A stretch of DNA of 64,000 nt from an uncultured Pelagibacteraceae bacterium (GCA_902596325.1 CACJTN010000004.1:1-64000); one strand, 5' to 3'; shown: positions 1 to 8,895, counted from the stretch's first letter. Program-made: numbers and translations. The notes: generated by a model not told the origin, from the letters alone.

Positions 1-608
1 AAAATAGAATTTCAAAAAATTGGATTAATAAGCAAAGAAGAGATATTTATGTTAGACAATCTAAAATTGAAGGCTATAGATCTAGGGCAGTTTATAAACT
101 TAAAGAAATAAACGATAAATTTAAAATATTAAGAAATGGTCAGTCTATAGTGGATCTTGGAGGAGCTCCTGGAAGTTGGTCTCAATATTTATCCTCGACA
201 TTAAAAAATACTAAATTATTAGCGATAGATCTTCTTGAAATCCAAGAAATTAAAAATGTAAAATTAATGAAAGGAGATTTTACTGATGATATTTATAAAC
301 AAAAAATTAAGTCCTTTTTTAATACTAAGATAGATTTAGTAATCTCTGATATGGCCGTAAATACCACAGGAAATAAAAATCTAGATACAATTGTTACTGG
401 AGAGTTAGCTATGGAGTCTATTGAATTTGCAAAAGAAATGTTAAAAACAAATGGTCAATTTGTCACAAAAATTTTTATGGGGTCCTCATTTAATGAAATA
501 GTATCCAAATCTAAAAAATACTTTAGAGAAACTAGTGTTTTTAAACCGCCATCTAGCAGAAAAGACTCTAAAGAAACTTTTTTAATATCCAAATTTTTGA
601 GATCGTAA
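1..608 (+). CDS. rlmE: 23S rRNA (uridine-2'-O)-methyltransferase RlmE/FtsJ, 5' truncated by window edge
   Basis: This gene 2'-O-methylates a uridine in the peptidyl-transferase region of 23S rRNA, using SAM. The frame is open from base 3 and its first residues, NRISKNWINKQRRDIYVRQS, are the conserved RlmE N-terminus, so the true start lies left of the window. The GTG at 150 is internal. The SAM site DLGGAPGSW is at 150-176, and the catalytic-type motif VISDMA and the later VTKIFMG follow. The gene ends 36 bases before guaB, an rlmE-guaB order known in alphaproteobacteria. The identification is secure; only the start is missing. Confidence 0.93.
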   Translation, partial: NRISKNWINKQRRDIYVRQSKIEGYRSRAVYKLKEINDKFKILRNGQSIVDLGGAPGSWSQYLSSTLKNTKLLAIDLLEIQEIKNVKLMKGDFTDDIYKQKIKSFFNTKIDLVISDMAVNTTGNKNLDTIVTGELAMESIEFAKEMLKTNGQFVTKIFMGSSFNEIVSKSKKYFRETSVFKPPSSRKDSKETFLISKFLRS

Positions 609-644
609 GTCTTTTAATTTATATAGAATCGTATATATAAGGAC

Positions 645-1709
645 ATGGGCTCTATAAAAGAAGCACTCACATTCGATGATGTAACACTAGCACCAAAGTA
701 CTCCTCCGTCTTACCATCAGATGTACAAACGGAAACATCACTTACAAGTAATTTGCAACTTAAAATACCATTAATAACTTCTGCTATGGATACTGTTACA
801 GAAGCAAAAATGGCAATAGCAATTGCAAAAGCTGGAGGAATTGGAGTTATACACAGGAATTTACCCGTAAAGAAACAAGTTATTGAAATAAAAAAGGTAA
901 AATCTTTGGGATTAAAAGTTGGGGCAGCAGTTGGAGCTGGGACTAACGAATTCGAAAGAGCTAAAGAGATTTTAAAATGTAAAATTGATTTAATTGTCGT
1001 AGATACCGCCCATGGCCACACAAAAAAAGTAGGAGAGATAATCAAAAAAATTAAGAAGATTAAACCAAAATCAGTCTCTCTTTGTGCAGGAAATGTTGCT
1101 ACTGAAGATGCAGCAAAGTTTTTAATTAAATTAGGAGTAGATATTATAAAGGTTGGTATTGGTCCAGGTTCAATTTGCACAACAAGATTAGTTGCTGGTA
1201 TTGGGGTACCACAACTTAGTGCAATTCTTAATGTAAGAAACGGTGTTAAAAGTAGGAAAGTAAGCATTATTGCTGATGGAGGAATAAAATTTTCTGGAGA
1301 TATAGCAAAAGCTCTTGCTGCAGGTGCAGATGCGGTAATGATAGGATCATTATTTGCTGGAACAGATGAGGCGCCAGGGAAAGTAATAAGAAGAGGTGGT
1401 AAATTGTTTAAAAGCTTTAGAGGCATGGGGTCAATTGGTGCCATGAACCGAGGTTCAGCAGATAGATATTATCAATCAAAGCAAAAGGACAAATCAAAGT
1501 ATGTCCCTGAGGGAGTTGAGGGATTTGTAAAATATAAAGGTAGAGTAGATAAAATATTCTATCAGTTGATTGGTGGCTTAAAGTCTTCAATGGGATACCT
1601 TGGGGCAAAAAAAATAAAAATTTTAAGGCAAAATCCAAAATTTGTTAAAATTACAAAAGCTGGATTTTATGAAAGTATGGTACATAACATCGATGAAATT
1701 AAAAAATAA
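645..1709 (+). CDS. guaB: IMP dehydrogenase without CBS domains
   Basis: IMP dehydrogenase oxidises IMP to XMP with NAD+, the committed step to GMP. The 354-residue protein has the TFDDVTLAPKYS N-terminus, the PLITSAMDTVTE phosphate region and the catalytic loop GIGPGSICTTR with Cys178. The usual length is about 485-500. The roughly 120-residue Bateman (two-CBS) module is absent: HRNLPVKKQVIEIKKVKS near residue 70-87 runs straight into GLKVGAAVGAG. The catalytic barrel looks intact, so I expect an active enzyme without CBS-based nucleotide control. It is followed by a TPR gene and guaA, which suggests a guanine-nucleotide operon. Confidence 0.95.
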   Translation: MGSIKEALTFDDVTLAPKYSSVLPSDVQTETSLTSNLQLKIPLITSAMDTVTEAKMAIAIAKAGGIGVIHRNLPVKKQVIEIKKVKSLGLKVGAAVGAGTNEFERAKEILKCKIDLIVVDTAHGHTKKVGEIIKKIKKIKPKSVSLCAGNVATEDAAKFLIKLGVDIIKVGIGPGSICTTRLVAGIGVPQLSAILNVRNGVKSRKVSIIADGGIKFSGDIAKALAAGADAVMIGSLFAGTDEAPGKVIRRGGKLFKSFRGMGSIGAMNRGSADRYYQSKQKDKSKYVPEGVEGFVKYKGRVDKIFYQLIGGLKSSMGYLGAKKIKILRQNPKFVKITKAGFYESMVHNIDEIKK

Positions 1710-2124
1710 ATTTTTCGTAATATTTTTTTTATTAATATTTACAAATACATTTGCATCAGAAAATTTTTTCGATAATGCAAAAAATTTATACGAAAAAAAA
1801 AAGTATGAGAAATCAAAATTTCTATTTCAGAGAAATTTAGTTTTTAATCCCAAAGACTCAAAATCATATTTATATTTAGCTAAAATTTATGAGGTAGAGG
1901 AGAACGAAAAAGAGACAGAAAAAAATTTAAATTCAACTTTATTACTAGAGCCAGATAATGAGGAAGCAATGTATATGATAATAGATATAGAGCTTAAAAG
2001 ATCTAATTTTTCAAAAGTTAAGGAGCTACAAGCTGATTTTGAAAAAATATGCACAAGCTTATGTGAAAAAATAACATCAATCAACGAAAGATTGAAAAAT
2101 TTTGACACCTCAAATGAGTCTTAA
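1693..2124 (+). CDS. exported TPR-repeat protein between guaB and guaA
   Basis: This 143-residue protein has a lipid-rich signal peptide ([20 protein letters not shown], cleavage likely after Ala21) followed by TPR-like helices containing [17 protein letters not shown] and [21 protein letters not shown] chose the ATG at 1693 because it gives the signal peptide; the frame is open further upstream only as a shadow of guaB. It overlaps the guaB end by 17 bases and the guaA start by 11, so the three genes are probably co-transcribed. TPRs mediate protein-protein contacts, and the periplasmic partner is unknown. No functional link to GMP synthesis is visible. Confidence 0.75.
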   Translation: MKLKNKFFVIFFLLIFTNTFASENFFDNAKNLYEKKKYEKSKFLFQRNLVFNPKDSKSYLYLAKIYEVEENEKETEKNLNSTLLLEPDNEEAMYMIIDIELKRSNFSKVKELQADFEKICTSLCEKITSINERLKNFDTSNES

Positions 2125-3660
2125 AAAAATATTAATAATAGATTTTGGTTCGCAGTTTACACAATTGATTGCAAGAAGAGTTCGTGAACTTGGAGTTTAT
2201 TCTGAAATTATAAGTCACAAAAAAAAAATTAATTTTAGCAATAAAGACATAATAGGGATAATTTTGTCGGGTGGTCCCTTAAACGTATACCAAACAAAAA
2301 AAGTAAGTTTTGATAAAAAGATATTAAATCAAGATATACCAGTTTTAGGAATTTGCTTTGGGCACCAAATAATATCAAAAGAACTAGGTGGTAAAGTAAA
2401 GCAGTCTAAATTTAGAGAGTTTGGTTTAGTAAATATAAAAAAAAATAAAGAAAGTGTTCTTACTAAAAATTTTTTTAATAGGGACGGAAAAAATAATGTT
2501 TGGATGAGTCACTCAGATCAAGTAACAAAGTTACCAAAAAATTTTGAAAAAGTCGCTTCAAGTACAAATTCTAAATTTTGTATAATTCAGAATAAACATA
2601 AAAAATTTTATGGCATCCAATTTCATCCAGAGGTAACCCATACACATAATGGTATAAAATTAATAAAAAATTTCTTATTTTTTATTTGCAAATCAAAAAA
2701 AAACTGGTCTTCAAAAAAACAGAAAGAAAAAATAATTGAAGAAATTAAAAAACAAGTTGGGCACTCTAAAGTTATTTGTGCATTATCTGGAGGTGTAGAT
2801 AGTAGTGTAGTTGCAAAAATTATACATAAAGCTATAGGTAAAAATCTAATATGTATATTTGTAAATACTGGTTTATTAAGAAAAAATGAGGAAATTCAAG
2901 TAGTAAAAACATTTAAACAAAAATTAAAAATTAAACTTATATACGTCAACGCTAAAAATTTATTCATAAAAAAATTAAAAAAAGTAAATGATCCTGAAAA
3001 AAAAAGAAAAATAATTGGAAATCTATTTATTAAAATATTCGAAAAATATTCGAAAAAATTTCAAATATCAAGTATTTAGCCCAAGGCACTTTGTATCCAG
3101 ATTTAATAGAAAGTAAATCAGTTACAGGTAGCCAAACATCTAAAATTAAATCACATCATAATGTTGGTGGTCTTCCAAAAAAAATGAAATTGAAATTAGT
3201 AGAACCAGTAAAATTTTTGTTTAAAGATGAGGTTAGAAAACTTGGTGAAGAACTTGGCTTAAGTAAAGAAATATTATTTAGGCATCCGTTTCCTGGTCCT
3301 GGGCTCGCAATTAGAATACCTGGTGATATAGATGAAAATAAAATTAACATTTTAAAAGAAGCAGATAATATTTTTATTAAAAGTTTGTATAAATATAATC
3401 TTTATCATAAAATTTGGCAGGCCTACGCAGCTCTTTTGCCAGTAAAAACAGTTGGTGTTATGGGAGATAACAGAACCTATGAATACATATGTTTGCTTAG
3501 AGCAATTACATCCGAGGATGGTATGACAGCAGATTTTTACAATTTCAACAAAGATTTTATGCAAGATGTATCTAATCAAATTGTAAATAGCATCAAAGGT
3601 ATTAATAGAGTGGTTTATGATGTAACATCAAAACCACCAAGCACTATTGAATTAGAGTAG
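2114..3660 (+). CDS. guaA: GMP synthase (glutamine-hydrolysing), interrupted by a frameshift
   Basis: GuaA aminates XMP to GMP using glutamine and ATP. The first frame (2114-3079) carries the class I glutaminase domain with nucleophile Cys81 in GICFGHQ and His171/Glu173 in FHPEVTHT, then the ATP-pyrophosphatase P-loop LSGGVDS at residues 224-230. This frame stops at 3077-3079. The dimerisation domain continues in another frame ([18 protein letters not shown] onward, through [12 protein letters not shown]) to 3660. The shift sits on the six-A run at 3053-3058: one extra A, or a -1 slip, restores about 515 residues with correct conservation on both sides. The cause may be a sequencing or assembly error, ribosomal or transcriptional slippage, or a real mutation. 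Guanine-nucleotide essentiality and intact downstream conservation argue against decay. Confidence 0.9.
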
Positions 3661-3665
3661 ATAAA

Positions 3666-4445
3666 ATGATGAATAAGAAGATAAAAGATATAATAGCAAA
3701 AAAAAATAAATCAAAAATAGTCTCTCTAACAGCCTATTCAAAAAACATTGCGCAGATAATTGATAAATATGTGGACATGACGTTAGTTGGAGACTCAATG
3801 GCATCAGTTCTTTATAATTATAATACAACAAGAAAAATTTCACTTGATGCTATGATCGAACATGCAAAAAGCGTAAGGATGGGTTTACATAATAGTCTTA
3901 TGGTTTTTGATATGCCGTATAATACATACAAAGACAAAAAAAATGCCTTACTTAATGCTAAAAAAATAATTAAAAAAACTAAATCAGATGCAGTTAAACT
4001 AGAGGGTGGTTCTAAAATTAAAGATATAGTGAAACACTTAATAAAAAATAAAATTCCTGTTTTAGGACATTTGGGTATTATGCCCCAATCAGTAAGAGGC
4101 AAATTTAAATCAAAAGGCAAAACAGAGAGTGAAAGAACAAAAATTTTAAAAGATGCTAAAGTATTAGAGAAACAGGGTGTCTTCGCTATTGTTTTAGAGT
4201 GTATTGAAAAATCTCTAGCAAAAAAAATAACTAATGAAGTTAAAGTTCCGACAATTGGAATAGGCTCTTCTGTTTATTGTGATGGTCAAATTTTAGTAAC
4301 CGATGACCTTATTGGTCTAACTAATTCTAAAATTAAATTTGTAAAAAAATATATTAATATTTCTAGTAATATTGCAACTGCAGTTAAAAAATTCAAACAA
4401 GAAGTAAAATTAAAAAAATATCCTACTAAAAAGTATTCTTATTAA
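3666..4445 (+). CDS. panB: 3-methyl-2-oxobutanoate hydroxymethyltransferase
   Basis: PanB transfers the methylene group of 5,10-methylene-THF to 2-oxoisovalerate to make ketopantoate, the first step of pantothenate synthesis. The 259-residue length is normal. Visible motifs are VSLTAYSKNIAQ, VGDSMASVLYNYNTT (metal-binding Asp), DMPYNTY, VKLEGG, VPVLGHLGIMPQS-like IPVLGHLGIMPQS, and VPTIGIGSS followed by CDGQILV. The start is ATG 3666 or ATG 3669. It begins 5 bases after guaA and converges on the next gene with a 4-base overlap of the stop codons. No panC is present in the window. Confidence 0.93.
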   Translation: MMNKKIKDIIAKKNKSKIVSLTAYSKNIAQIIDKYVDMTLVGDSMASVLYNYNTTRKISLDAMIEHAKSVRMGLHNSLMVFDMPYNTYKDKKNALLNAKKIIKKTKSDAVKLEGGSKIKDIVKHLIKNKIPVLGHLGIMPQSVRGKFKSKGKTESERTKILKDAKVLEKQGVFAIVLECIEKSLAKKITNEVKVPTIGIGSSVYCDGQILVTDDLIGLTNSKIKFVKKYINISSNIATAVKKFKQEVKLKKYPTKKYSY

Positions 4446-5062
4446 AAATATTTTTTAAATTGTTCGTTAATTTGTAGTATCTCCAGGTCTACTAAACCAC
4501 CAATAATTAATTGAATTGCAACTAAGAGAATAAACCCTAGACCTACATAAGCTATCCAAATATGTTTTTGTATATAATTAGCTAGATATGTTGCTCCGGC
4601 TCCAGTTAATATAACTGATAACACCAAGCCATATATCATAAGTCCAATATTTCCTTTTGCTGCTCCAACTACTCCGATAACGTTATCAAAACTTATTGTA
4701 ATATCTGCAAATAAAACTTTGTAAATACTCTGTACGTATGAGGTATATACTGGCTCTTGAGATTTCTTTTTAGGAGACTTTACTTTTTTTATTTCTAATA
4801 AATCTTTTCTAAGATCATTAACTATCCAAATTAAAGCTAAACCTCCAAGAATTTTAATAAAATAATATTTATATAAATAGGTAGCAAATATAGCAAACAA
4901 CACTTTGAAAACCAGAGCACCAGCAACACCCCATAATATGATTTGTTTTCTGTATTTAGGAATGAAGTTTGCAGCTATTAAACCAATAATTATAGCATTA
5001 TCTGCAGCCAAAATTATATCAATAAAGGTTATTTGTAAAAGTATAAGAGCTTGTTCAATCAA
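4442..5062 (-). CDS. TerC/YjbE-family integral membrane protein
   Basis: This is a 206-residue polytopic membrane protein of the TerC superfamily. Diagnostic acidic residues sit inside membrane helices: LAADNAIIIG near residue 20 and ITISFDNVIGVVG near residue 122. About six or seven hydrophobic segments are visible, with a basic cytoplasmic loop containing KKVKSPKKKSQ around residue 95. Members are linked to tellurite resistance, manganese efflux or membrane metalation of exported proteins; I cannot tell which applies. Its stop overlaps the panB stop by 4 bases, and it ends alone on the minus strand downstream of a TPR gene. Confidence 0.85.
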   Translation of the reverse strand: MIEQALILLQITFIDIILAADNAIIIGLIAANFIPKYRKQIILWGVAGALVFKVLFAIFATYLYKYYFIKILGGLALIWIVNDLRKDLLEIKKVKSPKKKSQEPVYTSYVQSIYKVLFADITISFDNVIGVVGAAKGNIGLMIYGLVLSVILTGAGATYLANYIQKHIWIAYVGLGFILLVAIQLIIGGLVDLEILQINEQFKKYF

Positions 5063-5107
5063 TTTAATTTAATAATAGTAGAATTTTCTAATTTTTCAAT
5101 ATTTCAC

Positions 5108-5590
5108 TTAATATTTAGATTTTGTTTTTCCATCTATAATATCTTTAAGCAACGTATATTCTTTACAATCACACCCGTCTAAAACTGCCAACCTTTCTTT
5201 TGCTTTATCAATTTGGTTTGTTGTAACATACAGTTCGCCCATATATTGATTTATCCTTATGTGATAGGGGCTAATTTCTAAACCTTTAGTATAAAATATT
5301 TCCGCATTTTCAAAATCACCTAATTTTCGGGATGTAAAACCTAAGTAATTTAGAGTATCTGCTTTACCTGGCTTTTCTTTATTTGATTTTACAAGTAATT
5401 TAAAAGCTTTTTTATATCTGTCGTCTGCTTTTTTTGTTTTTCCGTCAGCTTCATATTTTTTTGCTGATTTAATTAATTTCACAGCTTTATCATAATTGCT
5501 TTTAGTAGAACTACCGTCTCCACCAGCTGCTAAAGATAGGTTTCCAAAGAATAAAGTAAAAACTAAAGTTATTAATGTTTTTTTTATCAT
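5108..5590 (-). CDS. exported TPR-repeat protein downstream of pxpA
   Basis: This 160-residue protein starts with the signal peptide MIKKTLITLVFTLFFGNLSL, followed by Ala-Ala and a mature region beginning near Gly23. Two or three TPR units follow: YKKAFKLLVKSNKEKPGKAD, LNYLGFTSRKLGDFENAEIF and RINQYMGELYVTTNQIDKAK. A CDCKEY pair of cysteines sits near residue 141. It overlaps the pxpA end by 4 bases, so it is probably translated from the pxpA transcript. A similar exported TPR protein occurs at 1693. The function is unknown; a periplasmic scaffold is the general inference. Confidence 0.75.
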   Translation of the reverse strand: MIKKTLITLVFTLFFGNLSLAAGGDGSSTKSNYDKAVKLIKSAKKYEADGKTKKADDRYKKAFKLLVKSNKEKPGKADTLNYLGFTSRKLGDFENAEIFYTKGLEISPYHIRINQYMGELYVTTNQIDKAKERLAVLDGCDCKEYTLLKDIIDGKTKSKY

Positions 5591-6360
5591 AAAAATTTTT
5601 TCATTTTATTTAAAGGTTTTAATTCAAAACCATTATTAACTAAATTACTTTTAATAATTTTTGCAGTTTCTAATGATCTTAATGTATCTCCATGTATGCA
5701 AATTGAGTCTATTTTACAAGGTATTTGCTTTCCGCTGAGACATCTTAACGCCTGATTTTTAACCATAAACAAAACATGCTCTTTAGCAACCTCTGGATCA
5801 GTTATTACAGCATTAATTTCTTTTCTAGATACTAAATTTCCATCATCCAAATAGTTTCTATCTGCAAATATCTCAGAAGCTACTTTTAAACCATGTTTGT
5901 TAGCTGAAATTTCCATTTTAGAACCAGTTGGCACTAGATAAATAAGCTCTTTATCTATTTCATTAATTGTCTCAGAGATTATGTCAGAAAGTTCAATATC
6001 TTCACATGCCATATTATTTAAGGCTCCATGCGGTTTAATATGAGTAACTTTTTGATTTTTTTCATCTGCAATATTTTGCAGTATATAAAATTGATCTTTT
6101 ATTAATTTTTTAATTTCGATTGCTGATAAATTCATTCTTTTTCTACCAAAATTTTCAAGATCTTTAAAAGACGGATGCGCTCCAAAACTCACTCCATTTT
6201 TAACAGAAATACTTATAACTTCTCTCATAGTACTTTCATCTCCAGCATGATATCCGCATGCAATACTTGCTGTATTTACAATATTTAATAAATCAGGATC
6301 GTTTTTATTTGAGTGATGCTTTGATTTTTCACCCAAGTCACAATTGATGTTAATTTCCAT
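5587..6360 (-). CDS. pxpA: 5-oxoprolinase subunit A (LamB/YcsF family)
   Basis: PxpA works with PxpB and PxpC to hydrolyse 5-oxoproline (pyroglutamate) to glutamate with ATP. The 257-residue protein shows the family N-terminus INCDLGEK, SIACGYHAGDE, VSFGAHPSFKD, the HIKPHGALNN segment, ASEIFADRNYLDDGNLV and the C-terminal ICIHGDT. The start is the ATG at 6360, which matches the family start. It diverges from pxpB with only 25 bases between the start codons, which is unusual because the three genes generally form one operon. The pairing with the pxpB and pxpC genes next door makes the assignment firm. Confidence 0.92.
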   Translation of the reverse strand: MEININCDLGEKSKHHSNKNDPDLLNIVNTASIACGYHAGDESTMREVISISVKNGVSFGAHPSFKDLENFGRKRMNLSAIEIKKLIKDQFYILQNIADEKNQKVTHIKPHGALNNMACEDIELSDIISETINEIDKELIYLVPTGSKMEISANKHGLKVASEIFADRNYLDDGNLVSRKEINAVITDPEVAKEHVLFMVKNQALRCLSGKQIPCKIDSICIHGDTLRSLETAKIIKSNLVNNGFELKPLNKMKKFL

Positions 6361-6367
6361 ATCTACA

Positions 6368-6381
6368 TGATAAATATATCA
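6368..6381. promoter_or_regulatory. near-palindromic candidate bidirectional extended -10 between pxpA and pxpB
   Basis: TGATAAATATATCA fills the middle of the 25-base gap. Read rightward it gives TG-n-TAAATA and leftward TG-n-TATATT, both resembling extended -10 elements. Predicted start points fall about 3 bases before the pxpB ATG and about 5-6 bases before the pxpA ATG, so transcripts would be leaderless or nearly so. The site could instead be an operator. It differs at one base from the site at 17879-17892. Confidence 0.4.
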
Positions 6382-6385
6382 CGAT

Positions 6386-7060
6386 ATGATTAAAAATATA
6401 TCAAATCTTGGAGATGCTGCTATATATTGTGATTTTGGTTCTGAGGTAAATAGAGAAATTAATCACGAAGTTATAAAATATTTTAAAACATTGACATCAA
6501 AAAATATAAAAGGAGTAACAAATTTAGCACCATCTTATAACAAATTAATTATTACATTTGATTTGGATGTCATTAATTATAAAGAATTAGTTGAAAAAAT
6601 AATTAATTTAAAACTAGATGAAATTAGCGAGACAGCTTCAAAGAGAAAAAAAATTCCAATATGTATCGATGAAGAATTTGCTTTAGATATAGAGCGTGTT
6701 TCAAAAAATACAAATTTAACTATAAAAGAAGTTTATAAACACATATTAAATAAAGATTTTTATTGTTATATGACAGGGTTTGTAGCTGGAATGCCCTTTT
6801 TAGGAGATACAAATAAAAATATTAGGTTAAAAAGACTAGAAACTCCAAGAGTGAAAGTGCCAAAAGGTTCAGTAGGGATAACGGAACAATTTTGTAATAT
6901 TTATTCATATGAAAGCCCTGGTGGCTGGAATATTATTGGTAATACCCCTGTAAAAGTATTTGATAAGAATAAAGAAGAAAATCCTATTTTAATTAAACCG
7001 GGTGATAGTGTTCAATTTTATGAGATTACTAAAAATGAATTTTATAAAATAAAGGAATAA
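6386..7060 (+). CDS. pxpB: 5-oxoprolinase subunit B (KipI/allophanate hydrolase subunit 1 family)
   Basis: This 224-residue KipI-family protein is the second subunit of the ATP-dependent 5-oxoprolinase. Motifs visible are the GDAAIYCDFG N-terminus, TNLAPSYNKLIITFD, the MTGFVAGMPFLGD loop, RLETPRVKVPKGSVGI and the ESPGGWNIIGNTP segment. No Shine-Dalgarno sequence precedes the ATG, consistent with a very short leader. The stop is one base from the pxpC start, so the two are translationally linked. The partner pxpA is divergent. Older annotations would call this an allophanate hydrolase or urea carboxylase subunit, but the PxpABC set fits better. Confidence 0.92.
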   Translation: MIKNISNLGDAAIYCDFGSEVNREINHEVIKYFKTLTSKNIKGVTNLAPSYNKLIITFDLDVINYKELVEKIINLKLDEISETASKRKKIPICIDEEFALDIERVSKNTNLTIKEVYKHILNKDFYCYMTGFVAGMPFLGDTNKNIRLKRLETPRVKVPKGSVGITEQFCNIYSYESPGGWNIIGNTPVKVFDKNKEENPILIKPGDSVQFYEITKNEFYKIKE

Positions 7061-7061
7061 A

Positions 7062-7997
7062 ATGAGTATAGAGGTAATAAGACCGGGAATAAACACAACT
7101 TTTCAAGATAGGGGAAGATCAAACCTTTATCATCTAGGAATTCCATTTAGTGGAGCAATGGATACAAGGAATTTGCTAATTACAAATAAATTGGTTGGTA
7201 ATGATAAAAACGATGCAGTTATTGAATTTGCACTCCAAGGACCAAAATTTAAAGTAAAGCAAAATAATATAAACTGCGTAGTGACAGGTAATGTGAGTTT
7301 TACATTTAAAAAAAACTCTAAAATTTATAATGGCGAATGTTACAAAACTTTTGATTTAAATAATAATGATGAGATCGATATTATTTCAACAAATAATTCA
7401 ATGTATGGATATTTCTCAATATCAGGAGGTTTTAAAATAGAAAAAAAATGGAATAGTTATTCCACTCATTTGAGATCAAAAGTAGGACCAAATAAAGGAA
7501 ATAAAATTGTCGAAAATGATATTTTGCAACTAAATAAAAACGTAAAACCTATTATTAAAAAAAGCATTGATTACTTAAATAGCAAAATTGAATTCATAAG
7601 AGTTATTAAAGGAACAAACTTTGATTATTTTTCAAAGGAGTCTCAAAAATCTTTTTTTGAAAGCCAATATCAAGTTACAAATTTGACTGATAGAATGGGA
7701 ATGAGATTAGATGGTAACAAATTAAATAACATAAAAAGTGAAAATATTAAATCTGAAGGTCTAATTAAAGGTGTAATTCAAGTCCCACCAGATGGTAAGC
7801 CCATAATAATGCTCTCTGATCATGGCACAATAGGCGGTTACCCAAAAATTGGTGTAATTGTAAGTGCTGATTATGATAAAATAGTTCAATTACCCCCAAT
7901 GTCAAAAATTAAGTTTAAAATGATTGATGTTAAGAGTGCTGAAAAATTATTTAAACTTTACTCTATGGAAACCAAAAATATTCTAGATCAAATATGA
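7062..7997 (+). CDS. pxpC: 5-oxoprolinase subunit C (KipA/biotin-dependent carboxyltransferase family)
   Basis: This 311-residue KipA-family protein completes the PxpABC set. It shows VIRPGINTTFQDRGR at the start, the GIPFSGAMDTRN segment, FALQGPKFKV, LRSKVGPNKG in place of the family's RxG region, TDRMGMRLDG, and QVPPDGKPIIMLSDHGTIGG near residue 240-260. It follows pxpB by one base and its stop overlaps the start of the EamA permease (ATGA). That coupling suggests the permease handles a substrate or product of the pathway, which is inference. Confidence 0.92.
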   Translation: MSIEVIRPGINTTFQDRGRSNLYHLGIPFSGAMDTRNLLITNKLVGNDKNDAVIEFALQGPKFKVKQNNINCVVTGNVSFTFKKNSKIYNGECYKTFDLNNNDEIDIISTNNSMYGYFSISGGFKIEKKWNSYSTHLRSKVGPNKGNKIVENDILQLNKNVKPIIKKSIDYLNSKIEFIRVIKGTNFDYFSKESQKSFFESQYQVTNLTDRMGMRLDGNKLNNIKSENIKSEGLIKGVIQVPPDGKPIIMLSDHGTIGGYPKIGVIVSADYDKIVQLPPMSKIKFKMIDVKSAEKLFKLYSMETKNILDQI

Positions 7998-8875
7998 GAT
8001 ATATTTTTAGTTTACCCGGTCCATTATTGGTCTTTCTAGGTGCTTTTAGCCTTAGTTTTGGTGGACTAATAGTAAAATCTTTTGAAGGAGCAAATTTATG
8101 GCAAATATTATTCTGGAGATCTCTGTTTTTTATTTTTGTAGTAACAATTTTTTTAATATTTACATACAAAAAAAATTTTTTACTTTCATTTAAAAAGTCT
8201 GGATTGCCAGGTATTTTTGGAGGCATTATTTTATCTTCAGGTTTCTGTGGTTATGTATTTGCAATGTATAATACTACTGTTGCTAACACGAATTTCATTA
8301 TTCAAACCCAAACTATTTTCTTAGCCATATTTGGATATTTTTTTTTAAAAGAAAAAATTTCAAAGATAACTTTAGCATCAATAATTTTAGCCATATCTGG
8401 AATAATTTTAATGGTAGAATCAGATCTCTCAAGTGGACAAATGACAGGTAATATAGCTGCATTTGTAATGCCAATTTCCTTTGCAATTTTAATACTAATA
8501 ATTAGAAAATATCCAAATATTGATATGGTGCCTTTACAACTATACGCTGGTATTATTGCAATGGTAATCGGATATGTCATTTCAGGAAAAATTGCTATAT
8601 CATCATATGATATTTTTCTTGGATTTCTTGCAGGTTTTTTTCAATTAGGTTTTGGATTTATTTTAATTACTATTGGAGCAAGAAATACACCATCAGCAAC
8701 AGTAGGGATTATCATGTTAGTTGAAGCAGTTTTAGGGCCTCTTTGGGCGTGGATAGTTATAAACGAGCAACCACCATTAATTGTTTTTGTTGGAGGATCA
8801 ATCGTATTATTTGCCGTTTTTCTTCAATTTATAACAACAAAAAAAGACGAGACACAAAATAAACTTAGTGAATAA
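7994..8875 (+). CDS. EamA/DMT-family permease coupled to pxpBC
   Basis: This 293-residue membrane protein has ten hydrophobic segments arranged as two EamA repeats. Typical signatures are GLIVKSFEGANLWQILFWRS near the N-terminus, TVANTNFIIQTQTIFLAIFG in repeat 1, and GARNTPSATVGIIMLVEAVL in repeat 2. The ATG overlaps the pxpC stop by 4 bases. EamA proteins export or import amino acids, metabolites and nucleobases, so the substrate cannot be read from the sequence. It is one of three EamA genes in 25 kb. The gene lies upstream of the glycine riboswitch and belongs to the pxp unit, not to gcv. Confidence 0.85.
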   Translation: MRYIFSLPGPLLVFLGAFSLSFGGLIVKSFEGANLWQILFWRSLFFIFVVTIFLIFTYKKNFLLSFKKSGLPGIFGGIILSSGFCGYVFAMYNTTVANTNFIIQTQTIFLAIFGYFFLKEKISKITLASIILAISGIILMVESDLSSGQMTGNIAAFVMPISFAILILIIRKYPNIDMVPLQLYAGIIAMVIGYVISGKIAISSYDIFLGFLAGFFQLGFGFILITIGARNTPSATVGIIMLVEAVLGPLWAWIVINEQPPLIVFVGGSIVLFAVFLQFITTKKDETQNKLSE

Positions 8876-8886
8876 TAATAGGAATA

Positions 8887-8895
8887 TGATATAAG
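8887..8895 (+). promoter_or_regulatory. candidate extended -10 promoter of the gcv riboswitch transcript
   Basis: TGATATAAG is a TG-n-TATAAt-type extended -10. The predicted transcription start near 8902 falls exactly at the 5' side of the first aptamer's P1 helix (8903). No good -35 is seen. This is a sequence-only inference. Confidence 0.45.

Noticed and set aside
614-1444. A 276-residue open frame opposite guaB on the minus strand
   Set aside because: It is antisense to a fully conserved IMP dehydrogenase, is rich in Pro/Ile/Ser as mirror frames of A/T-rich genes are, and shows no family motif.
3091-3660. A separate gene starting at ATG 3091
   Set aside because: It is the C-terminal part of GMP synthase; conserved residues continue upstream of the ATG in the same frame to the A run, so it is not an independent gene.
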